A stretch of 64,000 nt of DNA from NCBI RefSeq assembly GCF_004361855.1, contig NZ_SNWQ01000006.1, forward strand, positions 1-64,000, written 5' to 3'. Numbering within the stretch: position 1 is the stretch's first letter; each line of letters starts with the position of its first letter. The notes beneath the pieces were generated by a model, which saw only the letters and a list, made by a program, of their open reading frames with translations, was not told the origin of the DNA and did no database searches. The position numbers were made by a program, and so were the translations under genes. Below are positions 61,889-64,000 of the stretch, one piece after another. This stretch comes from Kribbella caucasensis (lineage in GTDB: Bacteria > Actinomycetota > Actinomycetes > Propionibacteriales > Kribbellaceae).

Positions 61889-63274
61889 CTTCAGGTCGAG
61901 CAGAGCGTTCTCGATGATCTCGGGCAGCGCGGGATGGATCCAGTACTGGCCGCGGGCCATGGCGGGGGCGGTGAGGCCGAAGCTCATCGCCTGGATGACG
62001 GGCTGGATCACGGTCGACGCCTGCGGGCCGATCACGTGAGCTCCGAGCAGCAGGCCGGTGTCCGGGTCCGCGAGAATCTTGGCGAATCCGGTGGTGTCCT
62101 CCATCGCCCAGCCGTACGCGATCCCGGCGTACTCGGCCCGGCCGACGACGTACCGGATGCCCTGCTCGCGCGCCTCCTCCTCGGTGAGCCCGACGGATGC
62201 GATCTGCGGTGAGCTGAAGACCGCGGACGGGACGAATCGGTGGTCGGCCTCGATCCGGTCGTCCGGGTGCAACAGGTTGTGCTGGACCACCCGGGCCTCG
62301 TGGTTCGACACGTGCTTCAGCTGGTACTTCGACGACAGGTCGCCGAGCGCATAGATCCCGTCGACCGCGGTCTGCTGGTATTCGTCCACGACCACCCGGC
62401 CGGCCTCGTCCACCTCGACACCGGTGACGCCCGGGTCGAGCAGGTCCGAGTTCGGCCGCCGGCCCACGGCCACGAGCACCTCGTCCACGACCAGCTCGTC
62501 GGTCCCCGACTGACTCAGCATCTCGAGAGACACGGCCCCGTCGTCACGTCGTACGGCGCGGACCGTGTCGTGGTTCAGCCGTATGTCGTACTGCTGCTGC
62601 GCCACCTCGGTGTAGCGGGTCGCGATCTCGGTGTCCTCGTGCCGCAGCAGCAACCCGGACCGCGCGATCAAGGTCACCTCGACGCCGAACGAGGAGAACA
62701 CGTGCGCGAACTCGGCCGCGACGAATCCGCTGCCGATGATGCCGAGCCGGCGCGGTAGCTGGTCCAGCCGCATGATCGTGTCGGAGGTTTGGAAACCGAC
62801 CTCGTCGAGACCGGCGACGGACGGCACGATCGGCCGGCTCCCCGCGGCGAGCACGAACCGGTCCGCCGTGAGCACCCGGGTCTCGCCGTCGGCCCCGGTG
62901 ACGGTCAGCTCCTTCATCCCGGTGAACCGGCCGGTGCCGTCGTAGACGGTCACGTTCCCGTTGTCGGCGTGCTGTCTGCGGTAGGTCGAGCCGCCCGCCG
63001 CGATCGGGTCGATCCGGCCGAAGACGCGGTCCCGGATGTCGGTCCAGCGGACCCCGGTCAGCTCCTCGTCCACGCCGTACCGCGAACTCTTGGCCGGGGT
63101 GGCGGCCAGGTCGGCGGTGTGCACGAACATCTTGGTCGGGATGCACCCGACGTTGAGGCAGGTGCCGCCGAAGGTGCCGCGCTCGACGATCGCCGTCTTC
63201 CAGTCCGCGAACTCCGGACTCAGGATCGAATTCCCGGAGCCGGTGCCGATGATGACCAGGTCGTAATGAGTCAC
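61874..63274 (-). CDS. mtr: Mycothione reductase
   Basis: A 466-residue flavin disulfide reductase. Cys39 and Cys44 in GGTCLNVGCIPTKM form the redox pair. GIIGSGFVAAEFAHVFSSFG binds NADPH or FAD, and HPALPEIIENALLDLK at the end carries the catalytic His-Glu. It keeps mycothiol reduced, replacing the glutathione system in actinomycetes. It runs downstream of the MFS gene on the same strand with a 24-base gap. Confidence 0.94.
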   Translation of the reverse strand: MTHYDLVIIGTGSGNSILSPEFADWKTAIVERGTFGGTCLNVGCIPTKMFVHTADLAATPAKSSRYGVDEELTGVRWTDIRDRVFGRIDPIAAGGSTYRRQHADNGNVTVYDGTGRFTGMKELTVTGADGETRVLTADRFVLAAGSRPIVPSVAGLDEVGFQTSDTIMRLDQLPRRLGIIGSGFVAAEFAHVFSSFGVEVTLIARSGLLLRHEDTEIATRYTEVAQQQYDIRLNHDTVRAVRRDDGAVSLEMLSQSGTDELVVDEVLVAVGRRPNSDLLDPGVTGVEVDEAGRVVVDEYQQTAVDGIYALGDLSSKYQLKHVSNHEARVVQHNLLHPDDRIEADHRFVPSAVFSSPQIASVGLTEEEAREQGIRYVVGRAEYAGIAYGWAMEDTTGFAKILADPDTGLLLGAHVIGPQASTVIQPVIQAMSFGLTAPAMARGQYWIHPALPEIIENALLDLKLAEG

Positions 63275-63298
63275 ACCCCATTCTGACCGTTACCACAA

Positions 63299-64000
63299 CT
63301 AGGCGACCCGGGGATCGGGCTTCTTGGGCCGTTCGCGCTCGGTGGGGATGGCGGCCGGCTCGGCGAGGACCTCGGCCGGTTGGAGCATTTCGAGCCGCGG
63401 GAGCACCTCCAGCCGGGGGCGGGGTAGCAGGCGGGGGCGGATGGCGAGGCCGCTGCGGCGGGAGAAGTAGAGCACGGAGGCGAGCGTGCCGAGCAGGGTG
63501 ACGCTGCCGCCGACGATCAGGGACCAGCGGGCACCGAACTCCTGCCCGACCCAGCCGATGAACGGCGAGCCGATCGGTGTACCGCCCATCAGCACGGTCA
63601 TGTAGAGCGCCATCACCCGGCCGCGCATGGTCGGCTCGATCCCGAGCTGCATGGTCGCGTTGGCCGCGGTGAGCATCGTGAGCGAGGCGAATCCGACCAG
63701 CGGCAACACCGCGGCATAGGTGAGGTACGTCGGCATCAGACCGCTGACGACCACCATCGCGCCGAACGTCACGGCCGCGCCGATCACCAGGCGTCCGCGG
63801 ACCCGAACCCGCCTGGCGGCCAGCAGCGCGCCGGCCAGCGAACCGATGGCGAGGATCGAGCCGAGGATGCCGAACTCCCCCGCGCCCTTGCCGAACGTCG
63901 CGGTCGCCATCAGCGCCGACGTCAGCTGGAAGTTCAGCCCGAAGGTGCCGGCGAAGAACACTGTGGTCAGCACCATCATCAGGTCCGGCCGGGCCCACAG
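63299..64000 (-). CDS. MFS transporter, C-terminal part (cut by window edge)
   Basis: Reading from the right edge gives about 233 codons of an MFS protein, entering at LWARPDLMMVLTTVFFAG and continuing through AANATMQLGIEPTMRGRVMA, MTVLMGGTPIGSPFIGWVGQ to a Pro/Arg-rich C-terminal tail. This corresponds to membrane segments 7-12 of DHA3-type exporters. The start lies outside the window. It may be co-transcribed with mtr downstream. Confidence 0.85.
   Translation of the reverse strand: MWARPDLMMVLTTVFFAGTFGLNFQLTSALMATATFGKGAGEFGILGSILAIGSLAGALLAARRVRVRGRLVIGAAVTFGAMVVVSGLMPTYLTYAAVLPLVGFASLTMLTAANATMQLGIEPTMRGRVMALYMTVLMGGTPIGSPFIGWVGQEFGARWSLIVGGSVTLLGTLASVLYFSRRSGLAIRPRLLPRPRLEVLPRLEMLQPAEVLAEPAAIPTERERPKKPDPRVA

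Noticed and set aside
62544..63998. 484-codon open frame on the minus strand
   Set aside because: It overlaps mycothione reductase and the MFS gene out of frame and reads as Arg/Pro/Gly-rich shadow sequence.

Overview
The window is 64 kb of very GC-rich DNA with the gene style of a mycothiol-using soil actinomycete. Evidence for that: a mycothione reductase, an IdeR/DtxR-type regulator, actinobacterial PabB, SerC and citrate synthase types, many GTG starts, 4-base start/stop overlaps, and carbohydrate ABC importers without their own ATPase. The mix resembles Nocardioidaceae/Kribbellaceae, but a genus name would be a guess.

Layout, left to right. The left edge cuts an IS1182-type transposase. 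Next come a LacI regulator with a secreted six-hairpin glycosidase (0.4-4.3 kb), a five-gene GntR/ABC drug- or lipid-type exporter operon on the minus strand (4.7-8.5 kb), and a minus-strand operon of a stomatin-like SPFH protein, a ribbon-helix-helix protein and a GPP34 (GOLPH3-like) protein (8.6-10.5 kb) preceded by an 84-bp tandem repeat. Then pabB-pabC, a methyltransferase, ideR, and a second GntR/ABC module (11.5-17.8 kb). A four-gene amino-sugar operon (ROK kinase, deacetylase, PfkB kinase, class II aldolase) fits N-acetylgalactosamine breakdown (17.8-21.7 kb). From 21.8 to 32.4 kb lie small regulator/enzyme pairs, a second SPFH gene with a coiled-coil membrane partner, a TetR/MMPL exporter pair, pdxH and a universal stress protein. 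From 32.6 to 44 kb lie citrate synthase, a DUF2293 protein, AraC/PhyH, serC, a secreted propeller-like protein, a methyltransferase and an ArsR/MFS pair.

The region 44.2-56 kb is a carbohydrate cluster. It holds an importer operon with two enolase-superfamily enzymes, a hexapeptide-acyltransferase fusion, a LacI regulator, and a second importer with paired LacI-type operators. The last 8 kb carries a VOC protein, the iron-uptake operon efeU-efeO-efeB behind an IdeR-like box, thpR, a P-loop/luciferase-like fusion protein, mycothione reductase and the end of an MFS transporter.

Working together: two carbohydrate importers and two LacI regulators point to plant- or polysaccharide-derived sugar and sugar-acid use. 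IdeR and efeUOB form a plausible iron circuit. Several local repressors (GntR, TetR, ArsR, LacI) have clear palindromic operators next to them.

The most unusual feature is the density of long inverted repeats between genes: one dispersed hairpin family with three copies, plus several unrelated elements of 47-164 bp and two long tandem arrays. I did not find tRNA, rRNA or CRISPR loci.
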